Below, piece by piece: positions 45,725-54,094 of a DNA stretch of 64,000 nucleotides. Both the position numbers and the translations under genes were made by a program. The number at the start of each line of letters is the position of its first letter. Position 1 is the first letter of the stretch. The notes under the pieces are model-generated. The model was not told the origin of the DNA. It saw only the letters and a program-made list of their open reading frames with translations, and did no database searches. Origin of the DNA: Shewanella sp. HN-41 (GTDB taxonomy: Bacteria > Pseudomonadota > Gammaproteobacteria > Enterobacterales > Shewanellaceae); contig NZ_AFOZ01000042.1 of NCBI RefSeq assembly GCF_000217915.1, forward strand, positions 1-64,000, given 5' to 3'.

Positions 45725-47054
45725 ATGTCTGAAATGACCCCCCGTGAGATTGTCCACGAGCTGGATGCACATATCATTGGCCAGAAAAAGGCCAAACGCT
45801 CCGTTGCCGTCGCCCTGCGTAACCGCTGGCGCCGCATGCAATTGGATGCCGACTTCCGTCAAGAAGTCACTCCAAAAAATATCCTAATGATAGGCCCAAC
45901 CGGTGTCGGTAAAACTGAAATTGCCCGCCGCCTTGCCAAACTGGCTAACGCGCCTTTTATTAAAGTTGAAGCCACTAAGTTCACCGAAGTCGGTTATGTG
46001 GGTAAGGAAGTCGAGCAGATTATCCGCGATTTGACCGACATTGCCATCAAGCTGACCCGCGAACAACAAATGGGCAAGTGTCGCCAGCGCGCCGAAGAAC
46101 ACGCCGAAGAACGCATTCTCGATACCCTGTTGCCTAAGCCGAAAAATGACTGGGACAACACTGAAACCGACTCTAGCTCAAACACGCGTCAGGTCTTCCG
46201 CAAGAAGCTACGTGAAGGCCAATTGGACGACAAAGAAATCGATATCGATGTGGCGCAGCCACAGGTGGGCATCGAAATCATGTCACCACCGGGCATGGAA
46301 GAAATGACCAACCAACTGCAAAGCCTGTTTAAAAAATATGGGCCAAGCGCCAGCAAAACGCCGCAAGATGAAGATCAAAGAGGCCTTTAAGCTGTTGATC
46401 GAAGAAGAAGCGGCCAAGCTGGTGAATCAAGAAGATTTAAAGGAACAAGCCATTGAATTAGTTGAGCAACACGGCATAGTGTTCCTCGATGAAATCGACA
46501 AGATCTGTAAACGTGGCGAAACCTCAGGCCCAGATGTCTCCCGTGAAGGCGTGCAGCGCGATCTACTGCCATTGGTTGAAGGCTGCACTGTCACCACTAA
46601 ACATGGCATGGTCAAAACCGACCATATTCTGTTTATTGCCTCGGGCGCATTCCAGATGTCTAAACCATCGGATTTGATCCCAGAACTGCAAGGCCGTCTG
46701 CCGATCCGCGTTGAGTTAGATGCGCTATCGGCCGATGATTTTAAACGTATTCTGACCGAACCACACGCCTCGCTCACCGAGCAATATGTGGCGCTAATGG
46801 GCACCGAAGGCGTGAAAATCGAGTTTACCGAATCGGGCATAGAAAGCATTGCCAAGGCGGCTTGGCAGGTGAACGAGCGTACCGAAAACATTGGTGCCCG
46901 TCGTCTGCATACCGTGATGGAAAAACTGATGGAAGATATCTCCTATGAGGCATCCGACAAATCCGGCAGTTCGTTTGTAATTGATGCCGACTATGTGAGT
47001 GCTCACTTAGATAACTTAGTCCAAGACGAAGACTTAAGTCGCTTTATCCTCTAA
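45725..47054 (+). CDS. hslU: ATP-dependent protease ATPase subunit HslU (frameshifted)
   Basis: AAA+ unfoldase partner of HslV. The first frame has [11 protein letters not shown], Walker [10 protein letters not shown] and the start of the I domain; the second has [12 protein letters not shown] (Walker B), the sensor region and the C-terminal end RFIL that docks into HslV. The frames join at an A6 run (46331-46336), where removing one A gives 442 residues (E. coli 443) through [14 protein letters not shown]. If real, the protein would lack Walker B and the C-terminus. Sequencing error is much more likely. AGGAAT precedes the ATG. Confidence 0.92.
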
Positions 47055-47158
47055 GCATTCAAAGCTTGTAAACGGTCAAAGTCGATTGTGCTTGGCCCTT
47101 AGGCTGGTTTGGTATTCAGTGAATGTCAAACCAGTACCTAAGTGTAAAACTGTGATCA

Positions 47159-47190
47159 CGGCTAAGGCATACCCTTTGTATCCTTAGCCG
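47159..47190 (+). terminator. Hairpin downstream of hslU
   Basis: Arms CGGCTAAGG / CCTTAGCCG with a 14-base loop, about 105 bp past the hslU stop. There is no T-run, so it may be a processing or stability structure rather than a terminator. Confidence 0.4.
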
Positions 47191-47264
47191 CTAAGGGCTA
47201 CATTAACTAAGTGTTATTTTAATGAGCCGTTATCTTATCCCCAGCATTTTTTGGTAGCCAACCT

Positions 47265-47651
47265 ATGACCACTGCAAGCCCCAATGTCATCGACCTCAAA
47301 TTAAAACGTAAATCCCGCATTTTAGAAATCAGCTTCGATAATGGTGAGCAGTATCAACTCAGCTGCGAGATGCTCAGAGTCTACTCGCCCTCCGCCGAAG
47401 TGCATGGTCACGGCAATCCCAAACTGGTCACCCACAAGAAAAACGTCAATATCACCAGTATCGAACCCGTGGGCAATTACGCCGTAAAAATCGTCTTCGA
47501 CGATGGCCACGATACCGGCCTATTCTCATGGAAAGTGCTTTACGATCTCGCCACCCACCAAGTGGACTTATGGGAAAATTACTTAGCCCGACTGCGCGCA
47601 GAAAAAGCCTCCCGTGAACCCCTGATCGCGATGAATATAAAGTACAACTAA
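47265..47651 (+). CDS. DUF971 (GBBH-like N-terminal) protein
   Basis: 128 residues matching DUF971, the small domain also found at the N-terminus of gamma-butyrobetaine hydroxylase. Core features are the LEISFDNGEQYQLSCEMLRVYSPSAE start and an FDDGHDTGLFSWKVLYDL motif. Family members often follow hslVU in gammaproteobacteria, as here. Possible iron-sulfur or metal role is suggested for the family but not shown by this sequence. Confidence 0.85.
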   Translation: MTTASPNVIDLKLKRKSRILEISFDNGEQYQLSCEMLRVYSPSAEVHGHGNPKLVTHKKNVNITSIEPVGNYAVKIVFDDGHDTGLFSWKVLYDLATHQVDLWENYLARLRAEKASREPLIAMNIKYN

Positions 47652-47872
47652 TACATTAGGTTAGCTGGCTATTAATTGTGAGATTTAAACAATTACATTA
47701 CAGCTAACGACAGAAGTTTAAGAGTATTCGGCTATAGATTAAGCACTGTTATTCCAGTGCTTAATTCCGCTAATCTCTGCGTATGCTTTAACTCTAAAAA
47801 CAGGTCATTTTACAATGGGTAGCTTGTGAATCTGTTACCCCTCTTGCTGACTTGAGTATCTAAGGAAAGATA

Positions 47873-48460
47873 ATGTCGGAAAAAGTCCCCTGCACAGCCT
47901 GCCAAACCTTAATCATGCCCAGCACCGCCGAGCGCAACGCGGGCTTATGTATGCCCTGTAAAAATGGTAATCGTGAAAATATCGAGCAGGCAAAAGCCTA
48001 TTACCAAAAGGAGCGGGAATTAGATAAAACCTGCCCTTTTAGAGCCCTGTGGCGAGATATTGTGGTGCAGGTGCATGACGATAAACAGGGCTTTCACACT
48101 CTAAGCGAAGCGGCGCAGCACTATTACGCAGTCAATTGTCTTTCAGGCGAAGTCTACAACGGCGGCTTTATTCAGTATTTCGATAACTCATCGGGTGAGC
48201 ATTATGCTGTTGCCGAGCGCGGCCTTCAGCAAATAGGCGCTATGCATTCGTTAGTCCTATTACAACAGGCTAAACAGGCGGTATTTGGCGACCATCCCGT
48301 CCCTACCGACAGAGACCAACGCCTCGCCGCAACCGATAATCCAGTAGCCGAAGCCCGACTCAATCAACTCGATGATGAGTTTTATAAAGATTTGGATAAT
48401 CTTGATATCAAGCTAGAGAGCTATGCGATACAAACGGGATTGGTTAACGCAATCGAATGA
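47873..48460 (+). CDS. DUF4375-like protein with an N-terminal zinc ribbon
   Basis: 195 residues. Two CxxC pairs (PCTACQT near residue 7 and CMPCKNG near 27) form a probable zinc ribbon. The rest (about 65-190) resembles DUF4375, including CLSGEVYNGGFIQYFDNSSGEH. Function unknown; members occur alone and in polymorphic toxin or immunity settings, but nothing here supports that. It borders the accessory segment with repeats. Confidence 0.75.
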   Translation: MSEKVPCTACQTLIMPSTAERNAGLCMPCKNGNRENIEQAKAYYQKERELDKTCPFRALWRDIVVQVHDDKQGFHTLSEAAQHYYAVNCLSGEVYNGGFIQYFDNSSGEHYAVAERGLQQIGAMHSLVLLQQAKQAVFGDHPVPTDRDQRLAATDNPVAEARLNQLDDEFYKDLDNLDIKLESYAIQTGLVNAIE

Positions 48461-48539
48461 TTGCGGGGTTATTGTGAGTACTTTACACAAGTAATTAAGC
48501 GCAACGTTAACTGAAACTATCAGTAATATTTTTTAGTTT

Positions 48540-48775
48540 AAAGTCGTGGGGCTTCACCCCACACCCGACCAAAAGGGGAAAAGCGCCTGTTCCCCTTTTG
48601 GATATCCCTCGGCGTCCCCGACGGAGTTGAAAGCCCCTTGGGCATTAAGCGTTCTAATGCTATCGCGTCAGACGCTCGTCCCTGATTCGACTGACGCTAT
48701 TTCGGCATCCATGCCTCGCTCACGCAACGAACGCAAATGCCCTGCGGCAACTCCGAGGGGATAGTGAACTCCTGA
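48540..48775 (+). repeat. Left copy of an inverted repeat flanking the KAP gene
   Basis: Starts with AAGTCGTGGGGCTTCA at 48540-48556, continuing into CACACCCGACCA. A second conserved block, TCGGCATCCATGCCTCGCTC, is at 48702-48721. Both blocks recur in opposite orientation at 50514-50708. Between the blocks the two copies differ. It also contains a local hairpin AAAAGGGGA/TCCCCTTTT. This 382-bp gap has no other gene. Confidence 0.8.
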
Positions 48776-48842
48776 AACTTCTGTGTTGGCTGTTAGTATC
48801 TAGAGAGTTTTGCATGTCCTAGCTTCGAGTCATTGCATATAA

Positions 48843-50282
48843 TTAGTCAGCGATATCTATCTGACTAATCAGTTCAATCCGGTTAAATGCCATTCCGCGC
48901 AGATCAGAATAATTCCTCCACGAGTCAATACTTCGAACAAATTGGATTAAGTTAGTCAATTCTCTTTGACGCGGATCATTTTGGGCAAGTTCATCTTTTA
49001 ACTGTTCCCATGGAGCAATTATTGGATCCAAATCGATGTTTCTATCTTCATCATATCCAGATTTGATAAGCCAACCACATATAGTGCCAAATGACTTTGG
49101 AAGAGGTGTGGTTTTAATATCGCCTTCCAGCAAAAATGCGATTACGTCATTGGTACAACTCACATCCAGCTTAAAACGTTGGTAAAGGGCATTATCCTCC
49201 TGACGAAGTACCAGCATACACAGCAGTACTACGGCATAAAGATCCTGCCTTTTATTTATTGAGCGAATAATCAAACGCAACCTAGTGATCAGTTGATCAA
49301 TATCCCTTAATGTGTAATCAAAACGCCCGCAAAGCCAAAACAACATATTTACAACAGTTTCAATTTCGTTGCGCCCTTCTAGCCGCTTAGCAAAGTGATT
49401 TTGTAAGTCTTGCTGTTGTAGCTTAACCCGTATATATGCCTTCCTATCTGGAATTCTCAGGCTGTAGTCTAGGTCGATAAAGCGTTTAAGATAATTTAGT
49501 CCATCGAAACTCGGTCCGTAGACACCTTGAATGCTCTTACTGAGTTGATCACGATTCACTGCAAGTACAAATACCAAACGGTCGATATCAAATAAATGCT
49601 TAATACGTTCCAGCACCTCAATAGCATAAGTAGGTTTGCAACGATCAAGTTCATCGACAAATATTATTAGGTTGGCTTGGTCCTCGGGCAAAGCATCCAG
49701 TGCAACAGACAACTGATGCTTAAATTTGGCCAAAGATTTTTGTTTTACGTTAAAGCTATCGACCAAGCTACCAACTGCATCACCAGTTAAATCAGAAGCA
49801 AGTTTCTCGTATTCTTTACCCAGATCCAATGCGCCAAAGGTAGCGGCTTTTACTGCAGCCACAGCAGTCGCTTTGATGATCCCTGGAGCACATTCTTTGG
49901 CCTTATTCCACGCTTCTTTTATCGCGGGCTTGCCAGATTGTGTTGCTAGCCAGTCATCTAGTACAGATAGCATAGGTAGCAGCGGATCTTCGGCAAAATC
50001 ACTTTCCCATGCGTTGAGGTAAAGACTCTCTTTACCCTCATATTTCAGGAATTGCTGCCACAGTTTAATAAAGGTCGTCTTGCCGCCCCCCCATGGAGCA
50101 TCAATAGCAAACACAAGAGGCGCCTCAACATTTAGCAGCACTGGGGTCAGGTTTTCAATCTCCTTACTGCGATCCAGCTTATCAGCAGCACATGGCCACT
50201 CGTCATGAACATTGGGAGGGTTAATACGTAGTGGTATTAGTTTTTTTGGGTAATCATTTGAATTTACTGAGTTGTCAGACAT
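48843..50282 (-). CDS. Stand-alone KAP-family P-loop NTPase
   Basis: 479 residues. Walker A GGGKTT is at about 65-70, followed by LYLNAWESDF typical of KAP proteins, and Walker B LIIFVDELDRCKP at about 205-217. A hydrophobic Ala-rich stretch (about 134-153) lies between them where many KAP proteins carry membrane helices, but it is only weakly hydrophobic. The C-terminal half is helical with no other domain I know. KAP relatives include the phage-exclusion protein PifA and QatA; no qat partner genes are present. A phage-defence role is inference. Codon use is more A/T-rich than its neighbours and it lies between inverted repeats, which suggests transfer. Confidence 0.8.
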   Translation of the reverse strand: MSDNSVNSNDYPKKLIPLRINPPNVHDEWPCAADKLDRSKEIENLTPVLLNVEAPLVFAIDAPWGGGKTTFIKLWQQFLKYEGKESLYLNAWESDFAEDPLLPMLSVLDDWLATQSGKPAIKEAWNKAKECAPGIIKATAVAAVKAATFGALDLGKEYEKLASDLTGDAVGSLVDSFNVKQKSLAKFKHQLSVALDALPEDQANLIIFVDELDRCKPTYAIEVLERIKHLFDIDRLVFVLAVNRDQLSKSIQGVYGPSFDGLNYLKRFIDLDYSLRIPDRKAYIRVKLQQQDLQNHFAKRLEGRNEIETVVNMLFWLCGRFDYTLRDIDQLITRLRLIIRSINKRQDLYAVVLLCMLVLRQEDNALYQRFKLDVSCTNDVIAFLLEGDIKTTPLPKSFGTICGWLIKSGYDEDRNIDLDPIIAPWEQLKDELAQNDPRQRELTNLIQFVRSIDSWRNYSDLRGMAFNRIELISQIDIAD

Positions 50283-50871
50283 GGTACATCCCTGTTGCTG
50301 ATAAATTTTTTAGGTTTAACGAATAGCAAGACTTGTATGTTACAACCCGTCTGCTCATTTGGTTAAGTAAAACTGGGAATTCTATTGAAACACCCATTAT
50401 TCAATTTTAGGAAGATAGAGTTTTAGTCTTCTTTTAACATAAGAGTAAGCAACGCCGAAACTTTAGAAGTTCACCTTTCCCTGCGAAGTTGCTGAAGGGC
50501 GTTGAAGGAAATCGCGTGAGCGAGGCATGGATGCCGAGTTAGCTTTCGGGGTACAGGATGTACCATCGGAAGCGTTAGCTATTTTCGAATAAGCACGAAG
50601 CCACTAATCAATGCATGTAACTTCGCTAGGGGCGGCAAGGGAGATCCAAGAGGGAATTGCTGTTGATCCCCTCTTGGTCGGGTGTGGGTTGAAGCCCCAC
50701 GACTTTGACTTTGCTTTTAAAAGCAATCAAACCAAACTTAGATAAACCTCATTGTCGAAATCCCGACAAATACCCCAGCTTGTGATCCTCACAGTGCTGC
50801 AATCCGTAATGTTCAGCAATATCCCATCGCGAAATGTGTAACCGCGACAGTCATCCACCAGAGTCCACCTA
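50283..50871. other. Non-coding region between the KAP gene and the photolyase fragment
   Basis: 589 bp containing the right inverted repeat (about 50490-50708) and the KAP promoter region. I see no ORF worth reporting and no RNA gene. Confidence 0.5.
50490..50708 (-). repeat. Right copy of the inverted repeat flanking the KAP gene
   Basis: Reverse-complement counterpart of the left copy: GCGTGAGCGAGGCATGGATG starts at 50514 and the outer block GGTCGGGTGTGGG...GAAGCCCCACGACTTTG is at about 50677-50707. The outer and inner blocks are nearly identical to the left copy; the middle differs. Similar G/C-rich blocks are, as I recall, scattered in Shewanella genomes. Confidence 0.8.
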
Positions 50872-51183
50872 ATGCAATTACGGCAGCAATCACAGCAGCA
50901 ATTACAGCACTTCCATACGGTTAGGCTGATTTTAGGCGATCAGCTTAATGCCCAGCATACTTGGTATCAGCAAGTCGATCCCAAGGTACTGTATTTAATT
51001 GCAGAATTGCACCAAGAAAACACCTATGTGACTCATCATGTGCAAAAGATCTGTGCATTCTTTAGTGCCATGGCGCAATTTGCCAGCGAGCTAAGCGCTG
51101 CGGGGCATCGGGTGTGTTACCTGGGAAAGATCGGACAAACATCTCTTTTTTCTAGAGCAGTACATACCTCTTTAGATACTTGA
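50872..51183 (+). pseudogene. Truncated cryptochrome/photolyase-related gene
   Basis: 103 codons matching the N-terminal part of the bacterial cryptochrome/(6-4) photolyase-related family (HTVRLILGDQLNAQHTW..., then LYLIAEL and KICAFFSAMAQFA). Complete members have about 500 residues, including FAD and iron-sulfur domains that are absent here. After about residue 90 the match stops at GKIGQTSLFS and an unrelated tail runs to the stop codon 26 bp before the RegA-like gene. A deletion is the simplest explanation. Confidence 0.75.
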
Positions 51184-51208
51184 CGTACAGGTGAGCATCC
51201 AAGCCGCT

Positions 51209-51760
51209 CTATTTTACCTGCCCGCCTTCACCCACAGGCTTCTTTAATAACTTACGCTGCAAGGTGCGGCGATGCATACCGAGTTGGCGGGCGGTGGCCG
51301 ACACATTGCCCTGATTGGCATTGAGCACTTGCTGAATATGCTCCCACTCCAGCCGTTTAGGATTAAGTGGCGAGTCATCGACTTCATCTTCTTGAAGTGT
51401 ATGGGAATGACTATCCATATCCAATGCTGTGAGTAGGGTTTGGGTATCCACTGGCTTAGCCAAATAGTTATCGGCGCCGAGACGAATAGCTTCTACTGCG
51501 GTGGCGATACTGGCGTAACCTGTGAGCAAGACCAGAGTCACCTTAGGCAACAGATTACGCAGTGGCACAATAAGCCCCAGCCCATTCGCCTCGGCCAGTT
51601 TCATGTCGAGCAAAATATGGCTTGGACGAAACTCCCGCGCCACCAGCAGCACATCGCTAGCGTCGTGGATTAAACGACACTCAAAGCCGTGGCGACTCAG
51701 CCTTCGCGCCAAAATATTTGCCAGCGCTTGGTCATCTTCAATAATCAACAGACGCTTCAT
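51209..51760 (-). CDS. RegA/ActR-like response regulator
   Basis: 183 residues. Receiver domain (about 1-115) with Asp9/Asp10, phosphoacceptor Asp52 and a KP lysine (AKPVD). A short Fis-type helix-turn-helix at the end (NVSATARQLGMHRRTLQRKLLKK) is the conserved DNA-binding motif of the RegA/ActR/PrrA family. Overlaps its kinase gene by four bases. Likely controls redox-dependent genes; targets unknown. Confidence 0.88.
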   Translation of the reverse strand: MKRLLIIEDDQALANILARRLSRHGFECRLIHDASDVLLVAREFRPSHILLDMKLAEANGLGLIVPLRNLLPKVTLVLLTGYASIATAVEAIRLGADNYLAKPVDTQTLLTALDMDSHSHTLQEDEVDDSPLNPKRLEWEHIQQVLNANQGNVSATARQLGMHRRTLQRKLLKKPVGEGGQVK

Positions 51761-53052
51761 GCGCTTACCTCCTCGGAGATCTGACTCTGCGGCCTTAACA
51801 CAGAGAAACGGATCTGTGCCACTGTGCCGCCTTGGGGGTGGTTAGCCAAGATAAGCTCCGCCCCCAGTCGGTTTAAACTCGCATGACTGAGCAACAGAGC
51901 GATACCTAGGCCCTTGGGGCTCTCGATTAATAAAGTGCCGAGTTGTGGTAATAAAGCAGGGGCGATACCTGTACCATAATCGCGGATCTGCAGATAGATT
52001 TGATCTTCCCTTGGAGCTATATCCAAACTGATATCCACCTGCGCCGTCCCTAGGGTTTCGGTGCTAGCGCGGGCAGCATTCTCAATTAAAGCCATGATCG
52101 CTGGCGTTAGGCTCATATCGGTTAAAATGTTCTGCCCGGCGAGTTTATCAAAGGCGCAGGTCATCAACCAATGGATCTCTGTTTGCGGCATCAGCAGCAG
52201 TGTTTTCTGTTTAAGCCCGTCAATAAGCTCGCCGAATAACAATGGACGCTGGCGGCGGTCGCGAATCGATTCAGTGGCTAAACGTAATTCGGCAAGCGTA
52301 TGCTCACAGCGACATAGCGCGGTTTCCATCTCTTCCACTAACGCAGAAACATCGCCATTTTCCTCTTTAACTTCATCGAGTAATAGCCTTAAGGTTGATA
52401 GTGGTGTAGCCAATTGGTGTGCCATTTGTGCCGAAGCTGTGCCCAATGCCAGCAGTTGCTCCTGGCGCAATTGTCCCTCTCGCATAAATGCCAATTGTGC
52501 GTCCTGCCGGCGCATGCGTTTAGTGATCAGCGCCACGCTGGTCGTCATCACTAATGCCGAAATCACAAAGTTAAACCACATGCCCAAATAATGGGAGCTC
52601 ATGTCCATGCCGTGGTGCTGCATCGGTGACTCTGGCACGGTAAAGATCATCAGACTGTAGGCGAGCGTCGATATCGCCGTTAGCACCCCAGGTGCCCAGA
52701 TAGGTAAAGTTACTGCCGCAAGCGCGATGGGTAGCAATAATAACGAGATAAACGCATTGGTGGCACCGCCGGAAAAGTGCAACCACGATATCCAAAATAG
52801 CGTGTCTAGACTGAGGGCGATAAAGAGACCACTCTCTTTGGCAAATAATGGCTTACGCAATGCCAGTGTGAGCGATAGGAATAGGGTCTCTAGCACAAGT
52901 ACATGGACTAATGGCTCCATTTGCAGGCTAAGGCCAAAGGTATCGGCGGCGAAGGTGGTTAAACCAATTTGCAGCAATAGACCTAAGGTTCGTAGCAATG
53001 CGACTTGGTCGGCGGCCTGCAGACTCGTGCCTAATATCTTAGTCATAGCCAT
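51757..53052 (-). CDS. RegB/PrrB-like redox-sensing histidine kinase
   Basis: 431 residues with about six membrane helices in the first 190 residues. The loop GGATNAF matches the GGxxNPF quinone-binding motif of RegB with Ala in place of Pro. The H box is AQMAHQLATPLSTL, and a CRC pair lies about 40-45 residues after the His, near the redox-active cysteine position known in RegB. ATPase domain at the C-terminus (NAARAS, GLGIALL). Operon with the RegA-like regulator and preceded by an epimerase gene. Confidence 0.87.
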   Translation of the reverse strand: MAMTKILGTSLQAADQVALLRTLGLLLQIGLTTFAADTFGLSLQMEPLVHVLVLETLFLSLTLALRKPLFAKESGLFIALSLDTLFWISWLHFSGGATNAFISLLLLPIALAAVTLPIWAPGVLTAISTLAYSLMIFTVPESPMQHHGMDMSSHYLGMWFNFVISALVMTTSVALITKRMRRQDAQLAFMREGQLRQEQLLALGTASAQMAHQLATPLSTLRLLLDEVKEENGDVSALVEEMETALCRCEHTLAELRLATESIRDRRQRPLLFGELIDGLKQKTLLLMPQTEIHWLMTCAFDKLAGQNILTDMSLTPAIMALIENAARASTETLGTAQVDISLDIAPREDQIYLQIRDYGTGIAPALLPQLGTLLIESPKGLGIALLLSHASLNRLGAELILANHPQGGTVAQIRFSVLRPQSQISEEVSA

Positions 53053-53054
53053 AC

Positions 53055-53969
53055 CTACAGAGTGAGTCCGAGTGTGGCAAGTGCACCACTCGATTGCGTT
53101 AATGCTTGGCGCACGCCAGTGGCAAAATTCATTTCAGAGCGAATCTCCATCGCCGCTAAACGCAAACAGCTCAAAGTACAGTCCCTCGGCCTTTTGGCGC
53201 TATCCGTCGGCGTAGATTCAGGCGTTAAGTGCGCCGTGCTGAGCTGCAAAATCTCCCCTAAGGTCAGCAGCATTTGGTACTTAGTCATAGTCTCTGCTGC
53301 GCTAAAGTGATAAATCCCCTGCACTGTCGATTCTTGAAGATGCAGGGCAATCAGCTTATCGATAGCGTTGGCAATATCGGCAGTTGACGTTGGGCTGCGC
53401 ACCGCCCAATCATCGATCCCCAGAGGGCGTTTATCCATAAGCTGCTGGATCAGCACCAACACCGCTGACTCACTGAGTTTTTCGACTTGCCCATAGAGGA
53501 TAGGTAAGCGCAGCACCGCAAAATCGGGATCAATACCTAACACTATCTCTTCGCCCTTACGCTTTGACTCGCCGTAAAAATTAACAGGGTGAGTCGCGGC
53601 ATCTTCGGCATACTTGGGTTGAGTACCATCGAACACATAGTCGGTGGAAATATAAATAAGCCACGCATGATTGGCTTTGGCGGCCTGTGCTAAGGCTTGA
53701 CTGGCGGATAAATTCAACGCCAAGGCCGCTTGAGGATTTTGCTCCGAAACATCGGGGCGGCGCTCTGCTGCGCAGTGGACAATCACTTGAGGACTGTGAC
53801 GGGAGACAAAGTCGGCGACTTCGCTAGGGTGGGTAAGATCGAGCCTATGTACGCTATCACTGGCGCGGCTAAAACCCGTAGCGACCACTTCATGCCCTGT
53901 TAATTCAAGCTGTTTTACGACAGCCCTGCCGAGTAGCCCAGTCGCCCCCGTTACCATGATCTTCGCCAT
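53055..53969 (-). CDS. NAD(P)-dependent epimerase/reductase (RmlD/MAT2B-like)
   Basis: Short-chain dehydrogenase of about 304 residues, extended type. Nucleotide motif GATGLLG at about 8-14, YISTDYVFDG near 110-119, and catalytic YGESKRKGE around 135. Closest to dTDP-4-dehydrorhamnose reductase and MAT2 beta-like proteins. The ATG at 53969 follows AAGGGG; an ATG five codons upstream is possible. It ends two bases before the kinase gene, suggesting co-transcription. No dTDP-rhamnose partner genes are here, so the substrate is unknown. Confidence 0.75.
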   Translation of the reverse strand: MAKIMVTGATGLLGRAVVKQLELTGHEVVATGFSRASDSVHRLDLTHPSEVADFVSRHSPQVIVHCAAERRPDVSEQNPQAALALNLSASQALAQAAKANHAWLIYISTDYVFDGTQPKYAEDAATHPVNFYGESKRKGEEIVLGIDPDFAVLRLPILYGQVEKLSESAVLVLIQQLMDKRPLGIDDWAVRSPTSTADIANAIDKLIALHLQESTVQGIYHFSAAETMTKYQMLLTLGEILQLSTAHLTPESTPTDSAKRPRDCTLSCLRLAAMEIRSEMNFATGVRQALTQSSGALATLGLTL

Positions 53970-54094
53970 ATGCCCCTTCACCATTCACGCTGAATCTTGG
54001 CTTACGATTCTAAAAGCTTTTCATATTCAACGCACTTGTTTACTCTTATTTGCCGAAGTTAACCCCATATAAACCTAACTAGAAAAGGCTGAAT

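Noticed and set aside
46331..46336. Programmed frameshift in hslU.
   Set aside because: HslU is encoded in one frame elsewhere, and five other genes here have the same kind of homopolymer break.
48540..50708. The repeat-bounded KAP segment as an insertion sequence.
   Set aside because: No transposase gene is inside, the repeats match only in blocks, and no target-site duplication was seen.
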